Part shown: in pieces, positions 42,296 through 51,255 of the stretch
How positions within the stretch are numbered: position 1 is the first letter of the stretch
Layout: every line of letters starts with the position of its first letter
NCBI RefSeq assembly: GCF_001687105.1
Contig: NZ_CP014595.1
Coordinates: forward strand, 62,001 to 126,000
Origin: Salipiger sp. CCB-MM3
GTDB lineage: Bacteria > Pseudomonadota > Alphaproteobacteria > Rhodobacterales > Rhodobacteraceae
Direction of reading: 5' to 3'
DNA: 64,000 nt
Notes under the pieces: model-generated
Database searches by the model: none
Seen by the model: only the letters and a program-made list of their open reading frames with translations
What the model was told of the DNA's origin: nothing
Program-made: the position numbers and the translations under genes

Positions 42296-42745
42296 TCAGA
42301 GCGCGCAGCGCATGAGCATCGCGCCGTCCCGGTCCTGCAGCCGGGCGCGGCGGCAGAAGCGCAGCAGCGGCTCGTCGCTGGCCGAGACCTCCATCTGCAG
42401 CGCCGTGACCCCGCCCTGACGCAGCGCCTGGGTAAGCTGGAACAGCGCTTCGCTGCCCATGCCGCGGCGGCGCACCGCGGGGCGCACGTAGATCTGGTCG
42501 AGCGTTGCGGTCAGCCCGCCGCTTTCCACCGACCAGCCGAAGGCCGCCACCACATAGCCCACCGGTGCCTTGCGCGGCCCGATAAGCCAGATCGCGCCCT
42601 GCGGCGCGCCTTCCAGCAGCGGCGTCAGGGCGGCGGAGAGATGCTCTTCGTCGGGCTGCTGCCCGGCGCGTTCGGTCTGAAAACTGGCCACCATGGGCAG
42701 CAGCCGCTCGAGGTCGTCGGGGCCGGCAAGATGCAGGGATTTCAT
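42296..42745 (-). CDS. GNAT family N-acetyltransferase
   Basis: 149 residues: MKSLHLAGPDDLERLLPMVA, PVGYVVAAFGWSVE, the acetyl-CoA loop VRPAVRRRGMGSEALF and a C-terminal LRFCRRARLQDRDGAML. Substrate unknown. Overlaps the upstream nucleoside hydrolase by 4 nt (ATGA), so the two are co-translated. Confidence 0.9.
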   Translation of the reverse strand: MKSLHLAGPDDLERLLPMVASFQTERAGQQPDEEHLSAALTPLLEGAPQGAIWLIGPRKAPVGYVVAAFGWSVESGGLTATLDQIYVRPAVRRRGMGSEALFQLTQALRQGGVTALQMEVSASDEPLLRFCRRARLQDRDGAMLMRCAL

Positions 42746-43677
42746 AGGTTGGCCAGTCTTTCGGTCAGCAGGGTGAAAAAGGCATCGGCATCGAGATCGC
42801 CGATGAAAGTGGCATTGGGCGCGCGATCAGAGACCCGCCACCAGTCGGCGACGGTCATGCCGCGGGTCAGTTCCGATGTGGTCTCGATCTCGACGTTGAT
42901 GTGCCGCCCCGAGAAGATGCCGGGCGCAAGCAGATAGGCGGTGACGCAGGGATCATGCAGCGGCGCGCCGTGCGATCCGTATTTCTCCAGATCGAAGCGC
43001 TCGAAGAAATCGGTCATCTCGGCGACCGCCGTGCCGACTTTGCTGCCCAAGGCGCGGAAGGCCTCGTTGCGGGCGGGGGTGACCAGCGCCTTATGGGTGA
43101 CGTCGAGCGGCATGACCACCAGCGGCACGCCTGCGCCAAACACCTCGGCGGCCGCTTCGGGATCGACGAAGATGTTGAACTCGGCGGCGGGGCTGATGTT
43201 GCCGACCTCGAAATAGGCGCCGCCCATGAGCACGATCTCCTGCACACGCGGGATGATGTCCGGCGCGCGGCGGAAGGCGGTGGCGATATTGGTCAGCGGC
43301 CCCAGCGGGCAGAGGGTGACGCTGCCCGCTGGCTCGCGGCGCAGCGTCTCGATGATGAAATCCACCGCATGGGCCTCCTGCAGCGCCATCTGCGGCTCGG
43401 GCAGCACCGGTCCGTCGAGGCCGGTTTTGCCATGCACATGTTCGGCGGTGACCAGCGGGCGCGCGAGCGGCGTGTCGCAGCCCGCATAGACCGGCACATC
43501 GGTGCGCTCGGCAAGTTCCAGCACCATCCGTGCATTCCGCGAGGTCAGCGCCAGCGGCACGTTTCCGGCGACCGCGGTCAGCCCCAGAACCTCTAGCTCG
43601 GGCGAGGCCAGTGCCAGCAGGATGGCAATCGCGTCGTCCTGTCCCGGATCGGTGTCTATGATGATGCGTCGTGCCAT
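42742..43677 (-). CDS. Nucleoside hydrolase (IU-NH family)
   Basis: 311 residues. Signature IIIDTDPGQDDAIAILLAL at the N-terminus supplies the Ca2+-binding Asp cluster; VTLCPLGPLTNIATAFRRAP, VLMGGAYFEVGNISPAAEFN and DPCVTAYLL complete the active site. Cleaves N-ribosyl bonds of purine/pyrimidine nucleosides for salvage. ATG 43677 chosen; the frame to 43755 is not homologous. Precedes the GNAT gene with ATGA overlap. Confidence 0.94.
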   Translation of the reverse strand: MARRIIIDTDPGQDDAIAILLALASPELEVLGLTAVAGNVPLALTSRNARMVLELAERTDVPVYAGCDTPLARPLVTAEHVHGKTGLDGPVLPEPQMALQEAHAVDFIIETLRREPAGSVTLCPLGPLTNIATAFRRAPDIIPRVQEIVLMGGAYFEVGNISPAAEFNIFVDPEAAAEVFGAGVPLVVMPLDVTHKALVTPARNEAFRALGSKVGTAVAEMTDFFERFDLEKYGSHGAPLHDPCVTAYLLAPGIFSGRHINVEIETTSELTRGMTVADWWRVSDRAPNATFIGDLDADAFFTLLTERLANL

Positions 43678-43855
43678 GATCTGCCCGTAACTTTCTGGTG
43701 TCCTTGCGTCGCACGGGGGCGGGTCCGGTTCAAGCGGACTGTCGGCTTTCGGCAATCGGTCACCGGCTGGTTACCCGCTGCGGTTAATCTTGCCGCGACC
43801 ATTGCCGTGTGGTCGCAGGATGTTAGACTCGGCGGCAGCAATGGGGTAGGCAGAG

Positions 43856-43875
43856 GGCGGTTAGCGCTAACCGCC
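43856..43875. promoter_or_regulatory. Perfect 20-bp palindrome upstream of zwf, LacI-type operator
   Basis: GGCGGTTAGCGCTAACCGCC, 29 bp before the zwf ATG. The GTTAGCGCTAAC core with a central CG is the form used by LacI-family repressors; CceR (Rhodobacter) and PckR (rhizobia) are LacI regulators of this pathway. Its position near the start suits repression. Degenerate copies occur upstream of gap. Confidence 0.75.
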
Positions 43876-43904
43876 ACAGATACAAGAATCGGAGTCAGCC
43901 CGAG

Positions 43905-45362
43905 ATGGTTTCCCGCGTTATTCCCGTCGATCCGTTCGACTTGGTCATTTTTGGGGGCACCGGCGATCTGGCCCGGCGCAAGATCCTGCCCGGCCTGTTC
44001 CGCCGCTATTGCTCGGGGCAGATGCCCGCGGGCTCGCGGGTGATCGGTGCCGCGCGCTCGGAGATCAGCGTGGACGAGTTTCGCGACATGGTGCGCGAGG
44101 CGATCCGCGAATTCAGCAAGGCCAAATGCGACGATGCCGCGCTGGAGGAGTTCCTTGGCCTGCTCAATTATGTGGCCGTGGACGCCCGCGGTGAGGGCGG
44201 CTGGGACGAGCTCAAATCCGCGCTGCGCGACGACGAGGACATCGTGCGCGCCTTCTATTTCTCGGTGGGGCCGAGCCTCTTTGGGGATCTGGCAGAGGGG
44301 CTGCGCAGCCACGGGCTGACCAATCCCGCCGTGCGGATCGTTGTCGAGAAGCCCTTTGGCCACGATCTCGAAAGCGCCCGCGCGCTCAATGAGGAACTGG
44401 CGCGGCACTTCCACGAGACGCAGATCTACCGCATCGACCATTACCTCGGCAAAGAGACGGTGCAGAACCTCATGGCCGTGCGTTTCGGCAATATGCTGTT
44501 CGAGCCGCTGTGGAACGCGCAATACGTCGATCACATCCAGATCACCGTGGCCGAGACCGTCGGCGTGGCCGGGCGCGGCAGCTATTACGACAAGTCGGGC
44601 GCCATGCGCGATATGGTGCAGAACCACCTGATGCAGCTTCTGTGCCTGATCGCCATGGAGCCGCCCGCGCGGTTCGAGCCCGATTCAGTGCGCGACGAGA
44701 AGCTCAAAGTGATCCGCGCGCTCGATCCGGTGGACCCCGAGAGCATCGTGCGTGGGCAGTATACTTCGGATGGCGAGATGAGTTCTTACCGCGAAGACGT
44801 GGAGAACCCCGCCTCGAAGACCGAGAGCTTCATCGCGATGAAGTGCTATATCTCCAACTGGCGGTGGGCGAACACGCCGTTCTATCTGCGGACCGGCAAG
44901 CGGCTGGCGGCGCAGGCGTCTGAGATCGCCGTTGTGTTCAAGGACGCGCCGCATTCGATCTTTGGCATGGACGCGGGGCGGCATCGCAACATGCTGTCGA
45001 TCCGCCTGCAGCCGAACGAGGGCATGACGCTTGGCGTCACCATCAAAGAGCCGGGTCCGGGCGGGATGCGTCTGGTGGATGTGCCGCTGGATATGTCCTT
45101 TGCCGATGCGCTGGGGCCGGATGCCGAGGATGCGCCGGACGCCTACGAGCGGCTGATCATGGATGTGATCCGTGGCAACCAGACGCTGTTCATGCGCGGC
45201 GACGAGGTCGAGGCCGCTTGGGCGTGGACCGATCCGCTGATCGAGGGCTGGGAGCGCCGCGGCGATCACCCCAAACCCTATGACGCGGGCAGCACCGGGC
45301 CGGATGACGCGGCCTTCCTGATCAACAAGGACGGCCGCCGCTGGCGGGCGATCAAGACATGA
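43905..45362 (+). CDS. zwf: Glucose-6-phosphate 1-dehydrogenase
   Basis: 485 residues. NADP-binding FGGTGDLARRKILPGLFRRY, catalytic RIDHYLGKETVQNLMAVRFG, EKPFGHDLESA, and C-terminal domain to GSTGPDDAAFLINKDGRRW. First step of the oxidative pentose phosphate/Entner-Doudoroff routes. Overlaps pgl by 4 nt. Likely controlled through the palindrome just upstream. Confidence 0.97.
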   Translation: MVSRVIPVDPFDLVIFGGTGDLARRKILPGLFRRYCSGQMPAGSRVIGAARSEISVDEFRDMVREAIREFSKAKCDDAALEEFLGLLNYVAVDARGEGGWDELKSALRDDEDIVRAFYFSVGPSLFGDLAEGLRSHGLTNPAVRIVVEKPFGHDLESARALNEELARHFHETQIYRIDHYLGKETVQNLMAVRFGNMLFEPLWNAQYVDHIQITVAETVGVAGRGSYYDKSGAMRDMVQNHLMQLLCLIAMEPPARFEPDSVRDEKLKVIRALDPVDPESIVRGQYTSDGEMSSYREDVENPASKTESFIAMKCYISNWRWANTPFYLRTGKRLAAQASEIAVVFKDAPHSIFGMDAGRHRNMLSIRLQPNEGMTLGVTIKEPGPGGMRLVDVPLDMSFADALGPDAEDAPDAYERLIMDVIRGNQTLFMRGDEVEAAWAWTDPLIEGWERRGDHPKPYDAGSTGPDDAAFLINKDGRRWRAIKT

Positions 45363-46036
45363 CCTACGAATTCCGAGAATACCCCGACCGCGAGATGCTG
45401 GCCATTGATCTGGCCAATATGATCGCCGGAGAACTGCGCGCGCAGCTGGATCATTCCAAGCGGGTGTCGCTGGCGGTGCCCGGCGGCACCTCGCCGGGGC
45501 CGATCTTTGACGCGCTGAGCGCCACTTCGCTCGACTGGGACCGTGTGGACGTGCTGCTGGGCGACGAACGCTGGGTGCCCGAAACCTCCGAGCGGTCGAA
45601 CACGCGCCTGCTGCGCGAGCGGCTCCTTACCGGCAAGGCGGCGGCGGCAACACTGCTGCCGCTCTACGCCGAGGCCGAGACCCCCGAGGAGAAGCTTGCC
45701 GATCTGGCCGAGGCGATCGAATCTGCGCTGCCGCTGGGTGTCGTGCTGCTGGGGATGGGGGCCGATCTGCATACCGCCTCGATCTTCCCCGGGGCCGACA
45801 AGCTCGCAGAGGCGCTGTCGCCCAAGGCGCCGGTGCTGCTGCCCATGCGCGCGCCCGGTGCGCCCGAGCCGCGCATCACGCTGACCGCCCCCGTGCTCGA
45901 CGGGGCGCTCAGCAAACATGTGCTCATCTATGGCGCCGAGAAACGCGCGGCCCTCGAAAAGGCCAAGGGCCTGCCTGCCGAAGAGGCGCCGATCAATGCG
46001 GTGCTCGATCAGGCGGTGGTACACTGGGCCGAGTGA
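45359..46036 (+). CDS. pgl: 6-phosphogluconolactonase
   Basis: 225 residues. [35 protein letters not shown] and [16 protein letters not shown] are the DevB-type 6-phosphogluconolactonase motifs. Hydrolyses 6-phosphoglucono-lactone made by Zwf. Overlaps zwf (ATGA) and is followed 67 bp later by pgi. Confidence 0.96.
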   Translation: MTYEFREYPDREMLAIDLANMIAGELRAQLDHSKRVSLAVPGGTSPGPIFDALSATSLDWDRVDVLLGDERWVPETSERSNTRLLRERLLTGKAAAATLLPLYAEAETPEEKLADLAEAIESALPLGVVLLGMGADLHTASIFPGADKLAEALSPKAPVLLPMRAPGAPEPRITLTAPVLDGALSKHVLIYGAEKRAALEKAKGLPAEEAPINAVLDQAVVHWAE

Positions 46037-46103
46037 CGCTAACTCTGGGCGCAGCTTTTGGGCCCCGCCTTTTGGGCCACGGATCAACACGGGAAGAACC
46101 TAT

Positions 46104-47684
46104 ATGTGGGATGACCTGAAACGCCTCGCGGCAGCACGTGACGGCCGCCGGATCGATGCGCTCTTTACCGAAGATGCCGACCGGGCGCAGACCTTCTCGG
46201 TCGAGGCCGAGGGCATGCTCTTCGACTACTCCAAGACGCAGATCGACGATGAGGTGCTGGCCGCGCTTCTGGCGGTGGCGCAGAATGCCAATGTCGCGTC
46301 GCGGCGTGAGGCGATGTTCGGCGGTGCCAAGATCAACGAGACCGAGGGCAGGGCGGTTCTGCACACCGCGCTGCGCAACCTCGCGGGCACGCCGGTCGAG
46401 GTGGACGGTACCGACGTCATGCCGCAGGTGCTGGACACGCTGTCGCGCATGGAGGCGCTGGCCAAGGACGTGCGCGGCTCGGCGATTACCGATGTGGTGA
46501 ACATCGGCATCGGCGGCTCTGATCTGGGGCCAAAGATGGGGACCATTGCGCTCGCGCCACACCATGACGGTCCGCGCTGCCATTTCGTCTCGAACGTCGA
46601 TGGCGCCGATATCGCCGACGCGCTGGCGCATTGTCAGCCCGAGACCACGCTCTTCATCATCGCGTCCAAGACCTTCACCACCATCGAGACCATGACCAAC
46701 GCGCGCACCGCCTGGGACTGGCTCGAGGCGAAGGGCGTGTCGACCGAGGGCAAATTCGTGGCTCTGTCGTCCAACGCCGAGAAGGCGGGCGAATGGGGCA
46801 TCCCGGCGTCGCGCGTCTTCGGCTTCGAGGATTGGGTCGGCGGGCGCTATTCCATGTGGGGCCCGATCGGCCTTTCGATGATGATCGCCGTGGGGCCGGA
46901 AAACTTCCGCGCCTTCCTAAGCGGCGGGCAGGCGATGGACGATCACTTCCGCAGCGCTCCGCTCGAGGCCAATATGCCGGTGCTGCTGGCGCTGGTGGGC
47001 ATGTGGCACAATCAGGTGCTGGGCCATGCGACCCGCGCCGTGCTGCCCTATGAGAACCGCCTTGCGCGGCTGCCCGCCTACCTTCAACAGCTGGAGATGG
47101 AGAGCAACGGCAAGTCGGTGGCGATGGATGGCGAGACGCTGGCCTTTGACAGCGGCCCGGTGGTTTGGGGCGAGCCCGGCACCAACGGCCAGCACGCCTT
47201 CTACCAGCTGATCCACCAGGGCACGCGGGTGATCCCCTGTGAGTTCATGGTCGGCGCGCGCGGCCACGAGCCGAACCTGCGCCATCACCATGAGCTGCTG
47301 CTGGCCAATTGCCTCGCGCAGTCCGAGGCGCTGATGCGTGGCCGCGATCTCGACGAGGCGCGGAGCAAAGTCGCGGGCAAATTTGAAGGCGCGGAACTGG
47401 AGCGTCAGGCCAAGCACCGGGTGTTCCCCGGCAACCGTCCCTCGACCACGCTGATGTACCAGCAGCTCGATCCGCGTACCCTTGGCATGATCGTCGCGCT
47501 CTACGAGCATCGGGTGTTTGTCGAAGGGCTGATCCTCGATATCAACTCCTACGATCAATGGGGCGTGGAACTGGGCAAAGAGCTGGCAACGGCGCTCGGC
47601 CCGATCGTTTCGGGGCAGGCCAGCGCCGACGAAAAGGACGGCTCGACCCGCCAACTCGTCGCATTCGCGCAGCGGAATGTCTGA
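46104..47684 (+). CDS. pgi: Glucose-6-phosphate isomerase
   Basis: 526 residues. [56 protein letters not shown], and the C-terminal GVELGKELA with QWG motif. Interconverts G6P and F6P. ATG 46104 selected; the upstream in-frame extension overlaps pgl in another frame. Grouping with zwf-pgl lets hexose phosphate be steered into the Entner-Doudoroff route; edd and eda are not adjacent. Confidence 0.97.
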   Translation: MWDDLKRLAAARDGRRIDALFTEDADRAQTFSVEAEGMLFDYSKTQIDDEVLAALLAVAQNANVASRREAMFGGAKINETEGRAVLHTALRNLAGTPVEVDGTDVMPQVLDTLSRMEALAKDVRGSAITDVVNIGIGGSDLGPKMGTIALAPHHDGPRCHFVSNVDGADIADALAHCQPETTLFIIASKTFTTIETMTNARTAWDWLEAKGVSTEGKFVALSSNAEKAGEWGIPASRVFGFEDWVGGRYSMWGPIGLSMMIAVGPENFRAFLSGGQAMDDHFRSAPLEANMPVLLALVGMWHNQVLGHATRAVLPYENRLARLPAYLQQLEMESNGKSVAMDGETLAFDSGPVVWGEPGTNGQHAFYQLIHQGTRVIPCEFMVGARGHEPNLRHHHELLLANCLAQSEALMRGRDLDEARSKVAGKFEGAELERQAKHRVFPGNRPSTTLMYQQLDPRTLGMIVALYEHRVFVEGLILDINSYDQWGVELGKELATALGPIVSGQASADEKDGSTRQLVAFAQRNV

Positions 47685-47716
47685 AAAAGTTCCATAGATA
47701 ATAAGTAATTAATTCT

Positions 47717-47745
47717 GGGGCCCGGCAGGAACACTGCCGGGCCCC
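47717..47745. other. Strong 12-bp hairpin after pgi, without a T-tract
   Basis: GGGGCCCGGCAG and CTGCCGGGCCCC pair perfectly around GAACA. It is followed by GCGTGTTGTGG rather than T residues, so it is either a factor-assisted terminator or a 3'-end stabiliser. Confidence 0.6.
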
Positions 47746-47795
47746 GCGTGTTGTGGTGGCAGACAAGATGACGATCCCATGAAGGAGGAGACACC

Positions 47796-48449
47796 ATGAA
47801 ACGTCTTACCACCACTGCCGCCCTCATCGCCCTCACTGCGGGTACCGCTGCTTATGCGGACAACCACAACATGGACGCCGCGAAGGACAACGCCGACGCC
47901 GCCATGCAGAACGCCGAGCAGGCGATGGAGAACACCGGCGACGCGATCGAAAACGAAACCAAAGAAGCTGTCGCCGAAGGCGAGCAGGCCATGGAAGAGG
48001 CCGGCGATGCGATGGCCGAAGCTGGCGACGAGATGAAGCAGGAAGCCAACGAGATGGGCAATGAGATGGCTCAGGCCGTTGACGGCCCGTTCGGCGCCGA
48101 CTCCGATGGCCTGATCCGCACCCGCGACATCACCGGCGGCACCGTCTACGCCATCGACGCCGACGGCGAAGCGACCGACTGGGACGAGTCGATGTCCTAT
48201 GACGCCGTCTCGGAAGAATGGGACAACGTGGGCGAGATCGAAGACATCGTTCTCAACGCCGACGGCTCGTTCCGTGGCATCGTGGCCGAGGTTGGCGGTT
48301 TCCTCGACATCGGCGACAAGCACGTGCTGCTTGAGATCGACAACGCCAAGTTCGTTCCGATCGACGACGGTTCCTACTCGGTGGTCACCAACATGACCTC
48401 GGAAGAGCTGGAGAGCCTTGAAGACATCGACGAAGGCCCGATGAACTAA
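47796..48449 (+). CDS. Exported PRC-barrel domain protein with Ala/Glu-rich helical region
   Basis: 217 residues. Signal peptide (MKRLTTTAALIALTAGTAAYA), an acidic heptad-like region rich in A, E, N, M about residues 25-95 (NADAAMQNAEQAMENTGDAI) and one PRC-barrel about residues 105-190 (GLIRTRDITGGTVYAIDADG, GEIEDIVLNADGSFRGIV). PRC-barrels in exported alphaproteobacterial proteins are thought to bind surfaces or partners. GGAGGAGACACC ribosome site; strong terminator after. Confidence 0.85.
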   Translation: MKRLTTTAALIALTAGTAAYADNHNMDAAKDNADAAMQNAEQAMENTGDAIENETKEAVAEGEQAMEEAGDAMAEAGDEMKQEANEMGNEMAQAVDGPFGADSDGLIRTRDITGGTVYAIDADGEATDWDESMSYDAVSEEWDNVGEIEDIVLNADGSFRGIVAEVGGFLDIGDKHVLLEIDNAKFVPIDDGSYSVVTNMTSEELESLEDIDEGPMN

Positions 48450-48481
48450 GGCTTTTACGCCAAAGTATCTCTAAGGCACGG

Positions 48482-48513
48482 AAAGGCCGGGGCAGATCGC
48501 CCCGGCCTTTTTC
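48482..48513 (+). terminator. Terminator of the PRC-barrel gene
   Basis: GGCCGGGGC and GCCCCGGCC form a 9-bp stem with AGATC loop, preceded by GAAA and followed by TTTTT. May be bidirectional with the convergent cupin gene. Confidence 0.9.
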
Positions 48514-48536
48514 ATGCGCATATTGTCAGCGAGCGA

Positions 48537-48971
48537 TCAGAGGATATCGAACCCCGGAGCGGCAAGTTCGAACCCCTCGAAGCGAAACGCGGGCGAGACA
48601 GTGCAGCCCACCAATGTCCAGTCCCCCAAGCTGCGTGCGGCCTGCCAATGGCCCTGCTGCACGAGGAGCTGCGGGCGTGCGCCAGCGGCGAGATCCGGGC
48701 CCAGCAGATGATCCTGCCGCGGACCGGCATCGCTGGCGGCCATCGACAGCTCCAAAGGTGCGCCCGCGTAGTAATGCCAGATCTCTGCGGCATCCACCCG
48801 GTGCCAATGACTGCGCTCTCCGGCCTTCAGCAGAAAATAGATGCAGGTGCCCGCCGGACGCGCCGCACCCTCTCCTTCGGCGATCCACGTCTGGCGATAG
48901 TGCCCGCCCTCGGGATGCGGCGAAAGCTCTAGGAGCGCGATGATCTCTTCGGCGGTCATGGTCTGGGTCAC
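48537..48971 (-). CDS. DUF985 cupin-like protein
   Basis: 144 residues. DUF985 signature ELSPHPEGGHYRQTW near the N-terminus, AGERSHWHRVDAAEIWHYYA in the centre and VGCTVSPAFRFEGFELA near the end; the His residues are typical of this RmlC-like family. Function unknown. GTG 48971 with GGAGG 5 nt upstream is preferred over ATG 48959. Confidence 0.9.
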   Translation of the reverse strand: MTQTMTAEEIIALLELSPHPEGGHYRQTWIAEGEGAARPAGTCIYFLLKAGERSHWHRVDAAEIWHYYAGAPLELSMAASDAGPRQDHLLGPDLAAGARPQLLVQQGHWQAARSLGDWTLVGCTVSPAFRFEGFELAAPGFDIL

Positions 48972-49067
48972 GGCATCCTCCGTTCGCTGCGCTGATCGGC
49001 TGTTTACGCTTTGTGGCAAACCATGGGCTCGGGAAAAAGCCCAGAGGCACGCAGCAGGAGCAGTGAG

Positions 49068-49697
49068 ATGAGCGACGACACAGAGGTCCGCCGCATGGCC
49101 GAAGACATCGTCGCCCGTGAGGGCGGCTATGTGAATGATCCCGACGATCCCGGCGGCGCCACCAACCATGGCGTCACCTTGGGCACGCTGCGGCAGTTGG
49201 GGCGCGATATGGATGGCGATGGCGATATCGACGCGCAGGATGTGCAGCAGCTGCAGCCCTCGGACGCCACAGAGATCTTTCTGCGGCATTATTTCCACGG
49301 CCCCGGCATTTCGCGGCTTCCGGCGCTGCTGCAGCCCTCAGTCTTCGACATGTATGTCAACGCGGGCGGCGGGGCGGTGAAGCTGCTGCAGCGGCTTCTG
49401 TGCGATATGGATCAGAGCGTGAGTGTCGACGGGGTGATCGGCCCGCAGACCGAGGCGGCGGCGGCGCGCGCCGCCTCCGAGGCGCCGGAGCATATCGCCG
49501 ACGCGTACGGTATCGCGCGCCGGAACTATTATTTCGCGCTGGCCGACCGCCGCCCCGCGAGCCGCAAATTCGCGCGCAGCCGGGCAGGCGGCAAGGGGGG
49601 CTGGATCCGCCGCGCCGAAGGGTTCATCTCGCCGCGCTTCCATCTCACGCAGGCGCAGTTCGAGGCGCGCACCGCAGCATGGGGGGCGACAGGATGA
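49068..49697 (+). CDS. Glycoside hydrolase family 108 endolysin (GTA/prophage-type)
   Basis: 209 residues. Catalytic Glu18 in VAREGGYVNDPDDPGGATN; a calcium-loop sequence DMDGDGDIDAQD at residues 47-58 inserted in the fold; FDMYVNAGGGAVKLLQRLL and a C-terminal peptidoglycan-binding-like part (VDGVIGPQTEAAAARA, RAEGFISPRF). Cleaves the glycan backbone; no signal peptide, so it needs the holin encoded immediately downstream (4-nt overlap). R. capsulatus GTA uses an equivalent endolysin/holin pair for release. Confidence 0.88.
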   Translation: MSDDTEVRRMAEDIVAREGGYVNDPDDPGGATNHGVTLGTLRQLGRDMDGDGDIDAQDVQQLQPSDATEIFLRHYFHGPGISRLPALLQPSVFDMYVNAGGGAVKLLQRLLCDMDQSVSVDGVIGPQTEAAAARAASEAPEHIADAYGIARRNYYFALADRRPASRKFARSRAGGKGGWIRRAEGFISPRFHLTQAQFEARTAAWGATG

Positions 49698-50200
49698 TCG
49701 ACCGGATGTTTCAGCTTCTTTTCGGCAGCGGCGGCAATGTGATCCGCGACACCACCGAGGTGTTCCGGGTCAATGCCGAGGCCGAGGCCAGCCGCCGTGC
49801 TGGGCTCAGCGCGGCGGCCCTCGCGCAGTTTGGGCAGGAGTTTGCCCGCGCGCCCGCGACGCGCTTTGATCGGGTGATCGACGGGGTGAACCGCGTGCCG
49901 CGCCCCGCCATGGCCCTCGGCACGCTGGCGCTTTTGGCCAGTGCCATGGCCGCGCCGGAGTGGTTTGCCGCCCGCATGATGGGCCTTGCGCTTGTGCCCG
50001 AGCCGCTCTGGTGGCTGCTGGGCGCGGTGGTCAGCTTCTATTTCGGGGCGCGCCATCAGGCCAAGGGGCAGGATCTGCAGCGCCAGATCATCGCCGGCAT
50101 GGCCGCCGCCAGCGCGCCGCCCATTGATAAGGCGCCCGAGGCCGCCGAAACCGACAACGCCGCGCTCGCAGAATGGCGCGCGTTGCGCAAAGGCACTTAG
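49694..50200 (+). CDS. Holin (3TM phage-type), partner of the endolysin
   Basis: 168 residues: amphipathic N-terminus (MIDRMFQLLFGSGGN), then RPAMALGTLALLASAMAAPE and PEPLWWLLGAVVSFYFGARH hydrophobic segments with a hydrophilic C-terminus. Matches the family of alphaproteobacterial GTA holins. Translation is coupled to the endolysin by ATGA. It would open the inner membrane to let the endolysin out. Lysis function is inferred from pairing and topology. Confidence 0.82.
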   Translation: MIDRMFQLLFGSGGNVIRDTTEVFRVNAEAEASRRAGLSAAALAQFGQEFARAPATRFDRVIDGVNRVPRPAMALGTLALLASAMAAPEWFAARMMGLALVPEPLWWLLGAVVSFYFGARHQAKGQDLQRQIIAGMAAASAPPIDKAPEAAETDNAALAEWRALRKGT

Positions 50201-50203
50201 CCC

Positions 50204-50265
50204 CTTCCTCTTGGCACAAATTTCCCGGGGGAGCCGCGCACCGCGCGGCGGGGGCAGAGCCCCCT
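50204..50265 (-). repeat. Diverged intergenic element, copy I
   Basis: On the minus strand: hairpin GGGGG/CCCCC with loop CTCTG, a second hairpin GCCGCGC/GCGCGGC, then CTCCCCCGGGAAATTTGTGCC and AAGAGGAAG. Same order of parts as copies A-D, with a changed box. Between holin and DUF882 genes. Confidence 0.55.
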
Positions 50266-50280
50266 AAATGCAGCCCCGCC

Positions 50281-50312
50281 AAAAAGAACAAAGGCGCCCC
50301 AATGGGGCGCCC
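50281..50312 (-). terminator. DUF882 gene terminator
   Basis: On the minus strand GGCGCCCC/GGGGCGCC with ATT loop is followed by TTTGTTCTTTTT. Lies 38 bp after the DUF882 stop. Confidence 0.88.
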
Positions 50313-50349
50313 GTGTCACATAAAGACGTGTTTTGCGCTCGCAGCGTGG

Positions 50350-50919
50350 TCAGCTGCCCCAGCTACGCACCGGGCCGCAGTCCATATGGACGAAGTTCGA
50401 GCTGGTGTAGCGGCCAACGCCGCCTGCAGCGCAGGCCGAGGCCGCGCGCGCCATTTGGTTCACCGAGCGCGAGTTGAGCCGCAGATCGGCCGCTTCGCCC
50501 TTGAGGTGACGCGAGTTTTTCGCCACGCCCGAGGAGCGAGCCCGCAGCATCGCGTTGGTCTTCGGGCAGCGGTAGCCCGAGATCAGCATGTAAGGCTCGC
50601 TCACGTCCATGAGGTTATGGGCTGCCGTCATGATGTCGATGGTGCGCGGATCGATGTGTTTCACATCGTTGGTCCGCCAGTCGCGCATGAAGTAGGAAAT
50701 CTCTTTCAGCGCATCGGGGATATATTCCCCTTCGATCCAGTAGATCATGTTGAGCGTTTCGCCAGTGCGCGAGGAGTACGCCCGGAGTCTCCGGACATCA
50801 CCTGCACCCCGAAGGAAACCCGCCGCGCTCGCGTAAGTCGGTGCTGCCGTGACGACGGTTGCCGCGAACGCGCCAAGGAGGCCACGCCGCGAAATGCAGC
50901 TTGCAGTCTTGTTTGTCAT
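50350..50919 (-). CDS. DUF882 (YcbK-type, M15-like) exported protein
   Basis: 189 residues. Twin-arginine signal (CISRRGLLGAFAATVVTAAP). Mature part is a peptidase M15/DUF882 fold: MLISGYRCPKTNAMLRAR, the metal-ligand motif NSRHLKGEAADLRL (H-x6-D) and SSNFVHMDCGPVRSW with the last His. YcbK/MepK-like members cleave peptidoglycan cross-links. Faces the L,D-transpeptidase gene across a 336-bp divergent region, mirroring the E. coli ycbB-ycbK pair. Confidence 0.9.
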   Translation of the reverse strand: MTNKTASCISRRGLLGAFAATVVTAAPTYASAAGFLRGAGDVRRLRAYSSRTGETLNMIYWIEGEYIPDALKEISYFMRDWRTNDVKHIDPRTIDIMTAAHNLMDVSEPYMLISGYRCPKTNAMLRARSSGVAKNSRHLKGEAADLRLNSRSVNQMARAASACAAGGVGRYTSSNFVHMDCGPVRSWGS

Positions 50920-51255
50920 GTGAAGCGCCTGTCCCGTTTAGTCGCTGTGCCTGTTTGTTCCGCCTCGTTGGGCGGACCTACCATCTTTCCCCCAGATGTG
51001 CGGCTTTTATGGCACATGGAGATTAATGGATGAAGGATGTTTTCCCGTGTATAGTGGTTCCCATGCGGAAATCGGCGAAATCTTGCGCACGTGTGGAATA
51101 GCTGACTTGCCCAAAGCGGGAACCTGCCGCCACGCGATGCATTGACGTATCAGGTGCCGAAAACTCGTGTTTCTTGCGCGATTGTGTGTGGACAACCTCA
51201 GGCCCCGCACCGGAAAATCGGCACCTGAGATGAATGATAAAATTATCGGGTAGTC
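50920..51255. other. 336-bp divergent intergenic region
   Basis: Lower GC than average; should hold promoters for both DUF882 and L,D-transpeptidase genes. No clear -35/-10 pair, repeat or RNA gene stood out. Confidence 0.5.

Noticed and set aside
47854..48061. Repetitive Ala/Glu/Met codons in the PRC-barrel gene as a DNA repeat
   Set aside because: The repeats are irregular at base level and explained by a low-complexity helical protein segment.
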